DNA from: Mucilaginibacter tundrae | GTDB taxonomy: Bacteria; Bacteroidota; Bacteroidia; Sphingobacteriales; Sphingobacteriaceae | Direction of reading: 5' to 3' | Assembly (NCBI RefSeq): GCF_013408825.1 | Contig: NZ_JACCBZ010000011.1 | Coordinates: 73,953-137,952, forward strand | Length of the DNA: 64,000 bases | Position numbers and translations under genes: made by a program | The notes under the pieces: generated by a model | What the model saw: the letters and a program-made list of their open reading frames with translations, nothing else | The model's database searches: none | What the model was told of the DNA's origin: nothing | In this document: positions 16,934 to 25,380 of the stretch, piece after piece | Layout: every line of letters starts with the position of its first letter | Position numbering within the stretch: the stretch's first letter is position 1

Positions 16934-17467
16934 ATGAATTATTATTTAGGAGAAATCATTGCTTATGCAGGCAATTATGTACCACAATATTTTCAATTGT
17001 GCGATGGATCGATGTTAAACATTAACGAATATCAGGCGTTATATACTTTATTAGGAACTACCTATGGCGGCGGAGCAGGAACTTTTGCTGTACCTAACCT
17101 AAAGAGCATTGTAGTTGTAGGTACAGATTCAGGCACCTCATATCCATTGGCTGCAACAGGGGGAGCAACTACCGTTACGCTGGCAGAAGCAAATTTGCCT
17201 GTACATACGCATGCCTTAAACGCAAGTACTGCTGCTGCAACTGCTGCTTCGCCAGCCGGCGCCTTCCTTGCTGCTTCTAATAGTCCAACCGGTTACCCTA
17301 ATGTATCTGCTTATTCAGCACCACCGGCAACACCGTCAACCATCTCGGGGATCCTGAATGCTGCATCCATTAACAACACAGGTGGCAGTGCTCCACATGA
17401 TAATATGATGCCATACCTTACTATTAATTATATGATATGCACCCAAGGGCTATTTCCAACTTCCTGA
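16934..17467 (+). CDS. Phage tail-collar domain protein (Mdp-like), copy 3
   Basis: 177 residues: GEIIAYAGNYVPQYFQLCDG, YGGGAGTFAVPNLKSIVVVG, LPVHTHALNAS and APHDNMMPYLTINYMICTQG. The usual 'P.GW..C.G' is changed to PQYFQLCDG, and IPSHNH to LPVHTH, making this the most divergent copy. It is the last gene of the three-gene unit, followed 46 bp later by a hairpin terminator. Confidence 0.85.
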   Translation: MNYYLGEIIAYAGNYVPQYFQLCDGSMLNINEYQALYTLLGTTYGGGAGTFAVPNLKSIVVVGTDSGTSYPLAATGGATTVTLAEANLPVHTHALNASTAAATAASPAGAFLAASNSPTGYPNVSAYSAPPATPSTISGILNAASINNTGGSAPHDNMMPYLTINYMICTQGLFPTS

Positions 17468-17512
17468 TACTAAGCATTAATATAGTAGTGACTGTTTAAA
17501 TTTTATCAATAT

Positions 17513-17555
17513 AACGCACTTGCATTTTGTTAACCGGGATGCAAGTGTGTTATTA
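17513..17555 (+). terminator. Terminator of the tail-collar operon
   Basis: Arms ACGCACTTGCAT (17514-17525) and ATGCAAGTGTGT (17539-17550) pair nearly perfectly and are followed by a T-rich stretch. Confidence 0.75.
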
Positions 17556-17803
17556 TAGTTTTCTACAGATATGTACTGTAAATCAATTATTTAGGTAAGT
17601 CAATTGCCTAAAAAGAAATTGCTATAGGAATCTTATGAATTGGCAATTCATAATGAGATTAAAAAAATAACTCAATAATAATAAAATAGACCTGATCCAT
17701 ATTAATAGATCAAGCCTAATAGTAAATATCCAAGAAAACCCTGTCGGCAATAGTGTTTAAAACACTTAATAAGCCACAGCTTAGTGGTAGTTACTATTCT
17801 TAC

Positions 17804-17947
17804 TTAACTGCCTGTAATGCCACTGTCTGATTGTACATCCCCAACACCTTGTGTCTCTGTTTCTATTGGTAAAAAATTCACTTCAGGTTTGCTCCAGTTT
17901 TCTTTAAGCTGATCGTTGTTGTTCGTAGTGGTGATTTCAGTTTTCAT
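17804..17947 (-). CDS. Candidate lasso peptide precursor (A), set 2; short unannotated gene
   Basis: 47 codons plus stop on the minus strand (ATG 17947-17945, TAA 17806-17804). The leader has NWSKPEVNFL, with Trp18, Pro21 and Val23 in the W-x-x-P-x-hydrophobic motif of the first precursor. Thr32 is at -2 of a possible core start at Gly34, and Asp41 would then close an 8-residue ring, leaving a 14-residue core (GVGDVQSDSGITGS) that ends in Ser. The tail has only one bulky residue (Ile), so threading is uncertain. VQSDSGITG resembles VQSGSVTG in the other precursor, which allows another alignment. It lies 188 bp downstream of cyclase 2 and has its own -7 box. Confidence 0.75.
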   Translation of the reverse strand: MKTEITTTNNNDQLKENWSKPEVNFLPIETETQGVGDVQSDSGITGS

Positions 17948-17983
17948 ATCAGTAGTTGATTATTGTTTAAGTAGCATTTTATA

Positions 17984-17991
17984 CAAATATA
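17984..17991 (-). promoter_or_regulatory. -7 box of the second precursor gene
   Basis: TATATTTG on the minus strand, a perfect TAnnTTTG, 36 bp upstream of the precursor ATG. This would let the peptide be expressed apart from, and above, the long operon upstream. The -33 element is not clear. Confidence 0.45.
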
Positions 17992-18135
17992 AATTATCTA
18001 TAGTAAATAAAAAAGATAAAATAAAAATTATTTTACTGAAGATATATTTTAATTACGTTATTTATAATTACAATAGGCATATAAAGTAAACTATCAATTA
18101 AATTAGCGAATAATTGCCGATTCTTGGAACGGTGT

Positions 18136-20028
18136 TTAAGTAAACAGATAGTTTTTTTTCTTTAAATAGCTAAATACTTTGCATGAAATGCCTGCCTGCA
18201 TCATTCTTATTCCCATAACTGATGTGGAGTTGCTGAAGCCGGCAAAAGGTTCGATCTGGTCAAAATGTTTTTCTATAATTTCTTTTGAGAAATATTTGTC
18301 AAAAACAAAGGCATAGTCTTCATGTGCCATCATGTCATTCAAAATTTCCCGGCTTTGTAAAGTCCGCCTGACAAAATCAGGCGTATAAGGCAGTTTATCT
18401 TTACGCCATTGTATTTCTGCGGGAATTACACCAGCCATGGCATGTCTTATAAATCCTCTTTTATAACCATTTTTGTTAAATAAATGCAGCGGTGCTTCCA
18501 TTAAAAACGCCATTATATTTTTATCGAACATCGGGTCGCTGCTGTTCATATTATAATAAGAGTTGCGGTTAGCAAACAAACCGGTTAAACGACCGATAAA
18601 ACCACTTTCTATTAACTTTTGCATATTAGCCTTATTATCTATCTTTTGTGAAAGATCAACAAAAGGCGAATATTTAGTTGTTAAGTCGTTTTTTAGAACA
18701 GTTTGTATTTGCCAGTTAACCTCATCAGGTTTTATAAGTTTGCGCAATCGCTTATAGAAGGCTGTATATACCGCATATTCTGTTCTTATTAATTGAAGCA
18801 GGTTCTTATCTTCCGTCTCTGAAAATTGCTTTAATAAATTCAAGGCAAGCTTAAGTTGTTTTTGTTGGATAAGCTGGTAAATAACCGTATTGCCTTTCCA
18901 AGACACCCAATGGTCACCCCCAAAACCTGTAAACAGGTTCCTGATCTTTTTTTCCTGTGCAGCCGCTAAAATAGCATGATCTATGTAGAAAAAACCATTG
19001 GGAAGGCATTCGTCTTTTTCAAAGGCATCTTCCACATTGTAAAAAGGCCCTTTGCCGGGTGCTTCCACATATGTTTGTATGATATTGGGGCAATGCTTAT
19101 TTACAATTTCGATATATTGCCGTTCATCCTGTTCGACACCGGTATGGTTTAGCGGTAATACTGAAGAAAAAGCATAAAGTGGTTTATTTTTTTTGGCGAG
19201 AAGCTCTGATAATATACAGCCAATACTGGTAGAATCAAGACCGCCGCTTAAGGTTATACCCACAGGCACATCTGGGTTCAGCCGTTTTTCAACGGCCTGA
19301 TATAGCAGATCTTTAAAGCAATTAATCCAGTCTTCATCTTTTAAAAAATGATATTTGTTTAATGATTTTGGCGTCCAATATTTTTCAATACTTGTTTTAC
19401 TATCAATTAATTTAAGTACACTACCACCGCATAAGGCAAATATTTCCTTATTATAAGTTTGGTTGGGAGGAGACTGCCTGAAATGATAATGCATTAAATG
19501 TGCTTCATTAAAATAATTGGGGGTGATTTTGGCCGCTACAACCCCTTTTATTTCGCTGCAAAAAATCAATTCGTCCGGACTGTCATAATAAAATACCGGC
19601 CGGAAACCGATATGATCAGTGGCCATAAAAAGCTGTTGAGATGTTTTATTCCAGATGGCAAAAACATATTCACCTTCCAGGTGATCAACACATTGTTCGC
19701 CCCATTTTTGATACGCTTTTAATATCAGGTAGGAGTCAGGTTCTGCCGCGTATTGCTGTTTATCCAAATTTAATGAACTATACAGTTCATCCCGGTTATC
19801 AATTCGGGCATCGGCAGTAAGTACAAGGTCTGCTGTTTCAACAGGCAATTGTTCATTAATTTGCTGCGGATAAACGATCAGCTTACAAAAACCAAGCGCT
19901 GCATAGTCACTTTGCCATAAGCCGCTGCCATTGGTAGCCCTGTGAGCAATAGCCTCCTTTATTCTATTGATGCTTTCCCCGTCAGTAAACTTGCTCTTTT
20001 TATTAATAATGCCAAATATTGCGCTCAT
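18136..20028 (-). CDS. Asparagine-synthetase-like lasso cyclase (C), set 2
   Basis: 630 residues, same architecture as the cyclase at 10,278: it starts MSAIFGIIN (Ser at position 2, so no glutaminase), has LTADARIDNRDEL in the N-terminal domain, and the ATP PP-loop SGGLDSTS (about residue 260). TGFGGDHW near 363 is the usual second synthetase motif. It should form the macrolactam of the precursor at 17,804, which is the next gene downstream. It belongs to a minus-strand run kinase-B2-kinase-sulfotransferase-cyclase-precursor. Confidence 0.87.
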   Translation of the reverse strand: MSAIFGIINKKSKFTDGESINRIKEAIAHRATNGSGLWQSDYAALGFCKLIVYPQQINEQLPVETADLVLTADARIDNRDELYSSLNLDKQQYAAEPDSYLILKAYQKWGEQCVDHLEGEYVFAIWNKTSQQLFMATDHIGFRPVFYYDSPDELIFCSEIKGVVAAKITPNYFNEAHLMHYHFRQSPPNQTYNKEIFALCGGSVLKLIDSKTSIEKYWTPKSLNKYHFLKDEDWINCFKDLLYQAVEKRLNPDVPVGITLSGGLDSTSIGCILSELLAKKNKPLYAFSSVLPLNHTGVEQDERQYIEIVNKHCPNIIQTYVEAPGKGPFYNVEDAFEKDECLPNGFFYIDHAILAAAQEKKIRNLFTGFGGDHWVSWKGNTVIYQLIQQKQLKLALNLLKQFSETEDKNLLQLIRTEYAVYTAFYKRLRKLIKPDEVNWQIQTVLKNDLTTKYSPFVDLSQKIDNKANMQKLIESGFIGRLTGLFANRNSYYNMNSSDPMFDKNIMAFLMEAPLHLFNKNGYKRGFIRHAMAGVIPAEIQWRKDKLPYTPDFVRRTLQSREILNDMMAHEDYAFVFDKYFSKEIIEKHFDQIEPFAGFSNSTSVMGIRMMQAGISCKVFSYLKKKNYLFT

Positions 20029-20102
20029 GCTATCTATAAATTATACGTATCGTACTTGTAAAATAATTTTCACCTGTTTTTAGTAATAATAAATGAATGT
20101 TA

Positions 20103-20148
20103 AGCCTCTTTCTAAATCTCTCCTTCTGGGGGAGATTTAGAAGAGGCT
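20103..20148. repeat. Long hairpin between sulfotransferase 2 and cyclase 2
   Basis: About 20-bp near-perfect arms (AGCCTCTTTCTAAATCTCTCC and its complement) around a small loop. It resembles dispersed intergenic palindromes of Bacteroidota. It may act as an attenuator or mRNA processing site inside the operon, since no U-tract follows. Confidence 0.6.
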
Positions 20149-20157
20149 GCAATTATA

Positions 20158-21009
20158 TTATAAATATTGATACCTTTTCATTACGCTGTGATGCTTTTGG
20201 GTAATATATTCAACCTGCGATGCAGCCAGTTCATGTTCCCAACCATTCATTTCCCCTTGTCTAAAAAAAGCTTGGTTTTTGGCGGAAAATCTTTCACCAA
20301 ACCCTTGTTCCTGTTCTTGTTTTTTCAGACTTGAAAAACTACTGGCCTCAATGGCCTTTAACAATTCATTATCATTGTACTTACCCGGATCGATATGCTG
20401 CATTAATTGCTTAAATGTATCAAAAGTATTAATAAGCATATCTTCATAGCGCACTGTAAAAACCGGGAATGGAGGCCTTAATGTCCAGCTTTCTACATGA
20501 AAGCTCCAGTTGGAGATGAATTGCCTGAACTGACTATCAGTATTAAGGTTATTATTTTGATTAAAAATGGCATAATCGTCATCAGCTAATCTTTTAACTG
20601 CATGGTCAATGGTTATACTACTATGATTAGCCAGCGAGCCGGCTATATCCAAAGGGTTTCGAACGAAATAAATGGCACAAAATGTACTTTCGGTTGGGAT
20701 AATGGGTTGATTTAAATGGCTAAATGTATAAGCATCATGTACTTTTACATAAAACCTTTCTTGTTTGTAAGAAGCAGCTAAATGGTTATACATTAGCGGT
20801 TGTGTTATTTTGGCTTCTTTATCAGTAAGGTATGTTGAGTTGAGATCTGTATGGTTAGTAAATATTTGACGCGAAGAAAACATTATTTTTTCCATTTGAT
20901 TAATATCAACTTCGCCATTATTCATTAAAGCTGAAAGGAAAGCCCTGAACCACGTATTGCCGCTTTTAGGATATGATGCCAGCCAGATAATTTTTTTTTG
21001 CAGATCCAT
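20158..21009 (-). CDS. Sulfotransferase, tailoring enzyme 2
   Basis: 283 residues, a close paralogue of the enzyme at 12,542. The PAPS 5' loop is SYPKSGNTWFRAF near residues 14-26 and the 3' site is RNPLDIAGS. The C-terminal motif has changed from RKGxxGxW to FRQGEMNGW, losing the Lys and the second Gly that normally help bind PAPS. It may therefore have weaker cofactor binding or a new role. It starts 12 bp after the kinase-2 stop, inside the second minus-strand lasso operon. Confidence 0.82.
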   Translation of the reverse strand: MDLQKKIIWLASYPKSGNTWFRAFLSALMNNGEVDINQMEKIMFSSRQIFTNHTDLNSTYLTDKEAKITQPLMYNHLAASYKQERFYVKVHDAYTFSHLNQPIIPTESTFCAIYFVRNPLDIAGSLANHSSITIDHAVKRLADDDYAIFNQNNNLNTDSQFRQFISNWSFHVESWTLRPPFPVFTVRYEDMLINTFDTFKQLMQHIDPGKYNDNELLKAIEASSFSSLKKQEQEQGFGERFSAKNQAFFRQGEMNGWEHELAASQVEYITQKHHSVMKRYQYL

Positions 21010-21020
21010 ATTTTGTTTTT

Positions 21021-21938
21021 TTATATAGCAAAAAAATCTTCAGATTCTAAAAATGCAATTATTTGTCTGATCGTATCCCTTTTAGCAGGCCGTTGAATTT
21101 TGATAATATTTTTACAAGAGGCAAGTAAATTTGTTAATGCATAAAAATAATTATTTCTTTTTTGCGTCCCGTTTATTTGAAATGGTCTAAATATATTTTT
21201 TTCCAGCTCTGCTAATACCCCGATTGTTGACAGCCTGGATGTCTGGATCTTTTCAAGTTGATTCTTTTTTTCTAAAAATATAATCCCTTTCACCAAAGCC
21301 GGATCTTTAGTAAATCCTGAATGAAAGGATAATCCATATTTAGGAAAATCAGGACGTAACATCAGCTCATTACCTGGTTTATTGATGCCTAATTTATCAA
21401 AACTGTCTTCCCATAAATTAATCACAGGATAAGAGGGTGTTACCCATGCCTTATTATCAGTATTATCAGGGCCAAATACGCACATATCGTCACAAAATAC
21501 TCGGTGCCCGCGGGCTTGCAATGCAGCGGCAAGCGTGGATTTTCCTGAACCGGGCTGCCCCAGGAACAGGCAAACCCCGCCACTTATATGTACGCCTGAA
21601 GCATAAAAGGGAATCAGGTTACGTTGAAGCAACAAGGCCGAGATTACGCTGTCCAGTAAAAATAACCTGACAGATCTATCGTCTGATGCAGCATCAGGCT
21701 GAACGGTTATCTCGTTTCCATTACGCACATAGTAAGCCGCAACACCCGTTATAAGTATCAGATATTCCCTTTCATTTATAGAAACATTTAAAGCGCTCAC
21801 CACATTATCTCCGTTTATTTCATCAGGAACGATACCTCTTCTGATGGCAATATCAGGTTTTGAAAAATGATGAGGAACCAATTCAGGGAAAGCTATTTCT
21901 GATTCGATATTCAACCCAAAGCCCCGGTAATAATTCAT
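21021..21938 (-). CDS. HPr-kinase-like protein, copy 2 (divergent)
   Basis: 305 residues from the ATG at 21938. This start was chosen because the encoded MNYYRGFGL matches the starts of both paralogues; an upstream in-frame ATG at 21974 would add 12 residues. Walker A is GQPGSGKST and FCDDMCVF follows. The LHASAI/FHASAI segment of the paralogues is FYASGV here, so the conserved His is replaced by Tyr. The protein may have lost kinase activity or changed its acceptor. It lies between B2 of set 2 (84 bp) and sulfotransferase 2 (12 bp). Confidence 0.78.
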   Translation of the reverse strand: MNYYRGFGLNIESEIAFPELVPHHFSKPDIAIRRGIVPDEINGDNVVSALNVSINEREYLILITGVAAYYVRNGNEITVQPDAASDDRSVRLFLLDSVISALLLQRNLIPFYASGVHISGGVCLFLGQPGSGKSTLAAALQARGHRVFCDDMCVFGPDNTDNKAWVTPSYPVINLWEDSFDKLGINKPGNELMLRPDFPKYGLSFHSGFTKDPALVKGIIFLEKKNQLEKIQTSRLSTIGVLAELEKNIFRPFQINGTQKRNNYFYALTNLLASCKNIIKIQRPAKRDTIRQIIAFLESEDFFAI

Positions 21939-22022
21939 TTCGTTAAAGTTTACTTGTAATAATTCAAGCGGCAACCAAATTTATCACTATTACTTAAAAT
22001 ATCAGATTATTATGTCTGTTTA

Positions 22023-22448
22023 TTAGCTTTCAAACCTGCTTAGAACTGTATAATTATCTAATTTACCATCACCTGTAATTATTACGGCATTACTTTTTAG
22101 CCATGCATGCGCAAGTAATTTATTGGTGTCGGTCTTGTACACTCCAAAGTAAATAACACTTTTAAAACCTCTTCTTTTCAGCATTATTTTAGCAGCCAGC
22201 GCCTGTTCAAAACATTTTGCCCGCCACGGGGAATAATGAGCGCCCCTTAAAATTGACATGCTTATTTTTTTAAGAACGTTATCATCATTGACTGGGAAAT
22301 TGCTTTCAAGGTTATCAGTTTTTACTTTGCCCATTAGCGGCACAATTTTTTTGAAAGGAAAAAACACCAGCATTATCCTCGCGAAAGCAAGTAAAAACCA
22401 GGCCTCGGTAAAGAGAACATATTCCTTAAACGTAACGGATGGTTTCAT
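22023..22448 (-). CDS. Lasso peptide leader peptidase (B2, transglutaminase-like), set 2
   Basis: 141 residues. Cys79 in WRAKCFEQALAAKIMLKRRG, His114 in LAHAWL and an acid residue at Asp127 (ITGDG) form the transglutaminase-type triad. The segment LKRRGFKSVIYFGV corresponds to LKRRNIDSTIYIGF in the set 1 enzyme. It cuts the leader from the core after binding via B1. It starts 3 bp after the stop of kinase 3, a tight operon junction. Confidence 0.88.
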   Translation of the reverse strand: MKPSVTFKEYVLFTEAWFLLAFARIMLVFFPFKKIVPLMGKVKTDNLESNFPVNDDNVLKKISMSILRGAHYSPWRAKCFEQALAAKIMLKRRGFKSVIYFGVYKTDTNKLLAHAWLKSNAVIITGDGKLDNYTVLSRFES

Positions 22449-22451
22449 TAA

Positions 22452-23387
22452 TTATAATAATCCTTCCAAATGTAGCAATAGTTGTTCCCTGGTTTCACCT
22501 GCCGGCCTGGTGATTTCATAAACTTTGCTGGTTTTTAGTAGCCCTGTAATAACACCAAAACGGATGTGTTTTAAATTATCACCCTTTAACAACTTAGCCC
22601 TGTAAACCTGTTCGTTAACAGCAACAAAGGCTTCTCCTCCTGATAATTCTCTGATTTTTAATTCAGTTCCCTCGCCTTTTTTTAAAACAATAATTTTGTC
22701 AATAGGATAGCTCTTTTTGTTGAAGCTATTATGAAAAAAGATACCATATTTATCCATTCCGGGTCTCACCAAAAAAGATCTGTCGTTAAACATCTCATGC
22801 TGCAGGTTATTTAACGTATCATTCCACAATTTGATCATTGGGTATGAAGCTGTTGCTAATATATCTCCCGAGCCATTTTTTTGCAGCACTACAACGTCAT
22901 CGCTAAAAATAGTGTATCCTTTTTTTATTAATCCCGCAGTAAGTGTTGATTTTCCGGCACCTGAGTCGCCAGTAATTAACAACAGACGATCATCCCTGAT
23001 AATGGCAGATGCATGAAATGGTAATAGGTCTCTTTGTAAAAGGATAGCAGCCATAACCGTGGCAAGTACAAAAAGCCTTACACTACGCATTTCGGTACTA
23101 TTAATATCAGGCTCAATAATTATACTATTGCCGTTTGTTGCATAATATCTTGCAACGTTTTTTACTTCAAAAGTGAGTTCTGTCTCATTAAGCAAGTGAA
23201 AAATATGCTTTCGATGGTTAAGGGTCGACTCATTATGAAAAGGCATTTTTCCAAGAACGATGGTTACGTCCGCCTTATCAAATTCAGAAGGCAATAATTC
23301 GGGAAATTCAATTTCTGATGAGATATTTAATCCGAACCCCCAATAATTATAATTAGACTTATGCTTAGTTAGGGAAGTTTTGTTCAT
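22452..23387 (-). CDS. HPr-kinase-like lasso peptide kinase, copy 3
   Basis: 311 residues. It shares the YNYWGFGLNISSEIEFPELL start, FHASAI with its His, Walker A GDSGAGKST and TIFSDDVVVL with copy 1, so its catalytic set looks intact. It is the first gene of the minus-strand operon kinase 3-B2-kinase 2-sulfotransferase 2-cyclase 2-precursor 2. The likely role is phosphorylation of the C-terminal Ser of a precursor, by analogy with PadeK/ThcoK. It is divergent from the ABC transporter gene (191 bp). Confidence 0.82.
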   Translation of the reverse strand: MNKTSLTKHKSNYNYWGFGLNISSEIEFPELLPSEFDKADVTIVLGKMPFHNESTLNHRKHIFHLLNETELTFEVKNVARYYATNGNSIIIEPDINSTEMRSVRLFVLATVMAAILLQRDLLPFHASAIIRDDRLLLITGDSGAGKSTLTAGLIKKGYTIFSDDVVVLQKNGSGDILATASYPMIKLWNDTLNNLQHEMFNDRSFLVRPGMDKYGIFFHNSFNKKSYPIDKIIVLKKGEGTELKIRELSGGEAFVAVNEQVYRAKLLKGDNLKHIRFGVITGLLKTSKVYEITRPAGETREQLLLHLEGLL

Positions 23388-23513
23388 TAGTTTTTAAAAT
23401 CGCTGCAATTAACAAAAAATGTGTAAACAATATACCGTAAATTATATTGTCTTTTTTTGTAATATATCGATTATAAAATTTCTTTAAGTTTAAATGTGTT
23501 TGCAAAAGTTTTA

Positions 23514-23521
23514 TAGGTTTG
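23514..23521 (+). promoter_or_regulatory. -7 box of the ABC transporter gene
   Basis: TAGGTTTG fits TAnnTTTG, 57 bp before the ATG at 23579. TTTG occurs 11 bp upstream, closer than a normal -33 element. Confidence 0.35.
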
Positions 23522-23578
23522 TTAGTATTAATATATAACTATGCAGTTAAGCCAACAGCCTTTAAAATTATTTCTTAA

Positions 23579-25351
23579 ATGAAGATTAAAGATAACATCA
23601 ATTATTTAAGAAAAGATCTGCTAAGGATATTCCTACTGCTATGGAAAGCCGATAAACATACTGCTTTTATTAATATTACTTTACAGTTTGCACAGGCGTT
23701 ACTGCCTGTTATCTCTTTATACTTCATTAAAGCACTTATTGACGCTTTAACAAAAGGTCACAGGCAATTTACGGATGTTATACCGATAATTATCGCATTT
23801 GGCGTTGTACAATTCTTATTATCCCTTGTTACCCAATATGCAAGTTATATAACTACTATCCATCAGGAAACACTAACAGACTATTTATCAGGTGAAGTTT
23901 TAAGTAAAGCCATTGATGTTGACTATGCCTATTATGAAAACCCCGACTATCATGATACCTTACATCTGGCGCAACAGCAGTCTTTATACAGAGCTACTGC
24001 GCTGTTAACTAATTTTAATTCTTTATTGCTCAATAGCTTATCGCTGATTTTTTTAGTGGCGTTCTTTTTTAGCCTGCACTCAACATTTGCTTTATTATTC
24101 ATGGTATTGTCTATTCCGCTTGCAATAATTAAATGGTATTCCGGCTTTTGGTTATTAAAGTTAGAAAGGCAGTTTGCTCCATTGGAAAGAGAAGCAAATT
24201 ACCTGCACCAAACGCTAACCGGGGTAAGTTTTGCTAAAGAAGTGCGCGTTTTTGGATTTGGCCAGTCATTTATTACCAAATTTAATAACATACGAAAATA
24301 CATCCATCATGAAAAAAAGAAATTGCACATCAGGCTAACGTGGTATAGTTTAATAGCCGAATCGATGGAAATTATTGCCATGACTTTTATTTTTGGTTTA
24401 TTAGCCAAATATACATGGGAAAAGACAATTACAATTGGCGTTTTTGTAATATATATCCAGGGCTTTCAGCGATTGCAAAGCACTTCAAAAAGCTTTTTAC
24501 AATCTGTAGTGCAAATTTTTCAGCAACGAATTTTCTTAAAAGACTTTTTTGCTTTTTTTGATATCGGGGTAAACAAAAATACTCTGGCTACTAAGCCATT
24601 TCCCGCCAAACTGGAAGGCATATCTGTGAGAAATTTATCTTTTACTTATCCCCAAACGAGTAAAACGGTATTAAAAGACATATCAATAGAATGTGCTCCG
24701 GGTAAAATTATAGCTATAGTTGGCGAAAATGGCTCGGGCAAATCAACACTTGTAAAGCTATTGGCACGTTTATACGAAGCTGAAGCAGGGGGGATAAAAA
24801 TTAATGATGAAGATATAAATGATATTTCAATAGACGATTTTAGAAATCATACTATATTTCTATTTCAGGACTTTGAAAAGTATTTTTTAACTATTGAAGA
24901 AAATATCATTCTTGGCGCTGATAAAAGTGACGTTCCGGATGCCTTGGAGAAAGCCGCAAAATTATCCGGCGCTCATCCTTTTATTTCAAAACTTTCAAAA
25001 GGATATAAAACCAAAATGGGTAGGTTATTTGAAGGCAGCGAACAAATTAGTGGCGGCCAATGGCAAAAATTAGTATTATCGCGTATATTTTATAAAAACA
25101 CTAAACTAGTAATTCTTGACGAGCCAACCAGCGCTCTGGATCCTACGGCAGAGTTTGAACTATTTAACAATTTGAAGGATGAATTAAAGGAAAAAATAGT
25201 AATTCTTATTACTCATCGTTTATATAATTTAAAGATTGCTGATTATGTATATTTAATGCAGGATGGCAGAATAGCCCAAGAAGGCACCTTTGAAGATTTG
25301 ATAAACAAGGATGGCGCTTTCAGCAAAATGTATGAAGCACAAAAATTGTAA
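23579..25351 (+). CDS. ABC transporter, fused permease-ATPase (lasso peptide exporter, D)
   Basis: 590 residues: an N-terminal membrane domain with about six transmembrane helices and a C-terminal ATPase. Walker A is GENGSGKST (about 381-389), the signature is ISGGQWQKL (about 488-496), Walker B VILDEPTSALD (about 510-520) and the switch His lies in ILITHRL. There is no N-terminal C39 peptidase domain, which agrees with leader removal by separate B2 enzymes. It is the only exporter in the locus, so it probably serves both peptides and gives self-immunity. Confidence 0.88.
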   Translation: MKIKDNINYLRKDLLRIFLLLWKADKHTAFINITLQFAQALLPVISLYFIKALIDALTKGHRQFTDVIPIIIAFGVVQFLLSLVTQYASYITTIHQETLTDYLSGEVLSKAIDVDYAYYENPDYHDTLHLAQQQSLYRATALLTNFNSLLLNSLSLIFLVAFFFSLHSTFALLFMVLSIPLAIIKWYSGFWLLKLERQFAPLEREANYLHQTLTGVSFAKEVRVFGFGQSFITKFNNIRKYIHHEKKKLHIRLTWYSLIAESMEIIAMTFIFGLLAKYTWEKTITIGVFVIYIQGFQRLQSTSKSFLQSVVQIFQQRIFLKDFFAFFDIGVNKNTLATKPFPAKLEGISVRNLSFTYPQTSKTVLKDISIECAPGKIIAIVGENGSGKSTLVKLLARLYEAEAGGIKINDEDINDISIDDFRNHTIFLFQDFEKYFLTIEENIILGADKSDVPDALEKAAKLSGAHPFISKLSKGYKTKMGRLFEGSEQISGGQWQKLVLSRIFYKNTKLVILDEPTSALDPTAEFELFNNLKDELKEKIVILITHRLYNLKIADYVYLMQDGRIAQEGTFEDLINKDGAFSKMYEAQKL

Positions 25352-25380
25352 TTACACTTAAATTTACTTAAGTTTTAACT

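Noticed and set aside
15702..17467. Prophage based on tail-collar genes
   Set aside because: No other phage structural, lysis or replication genes in the neighbourhood.
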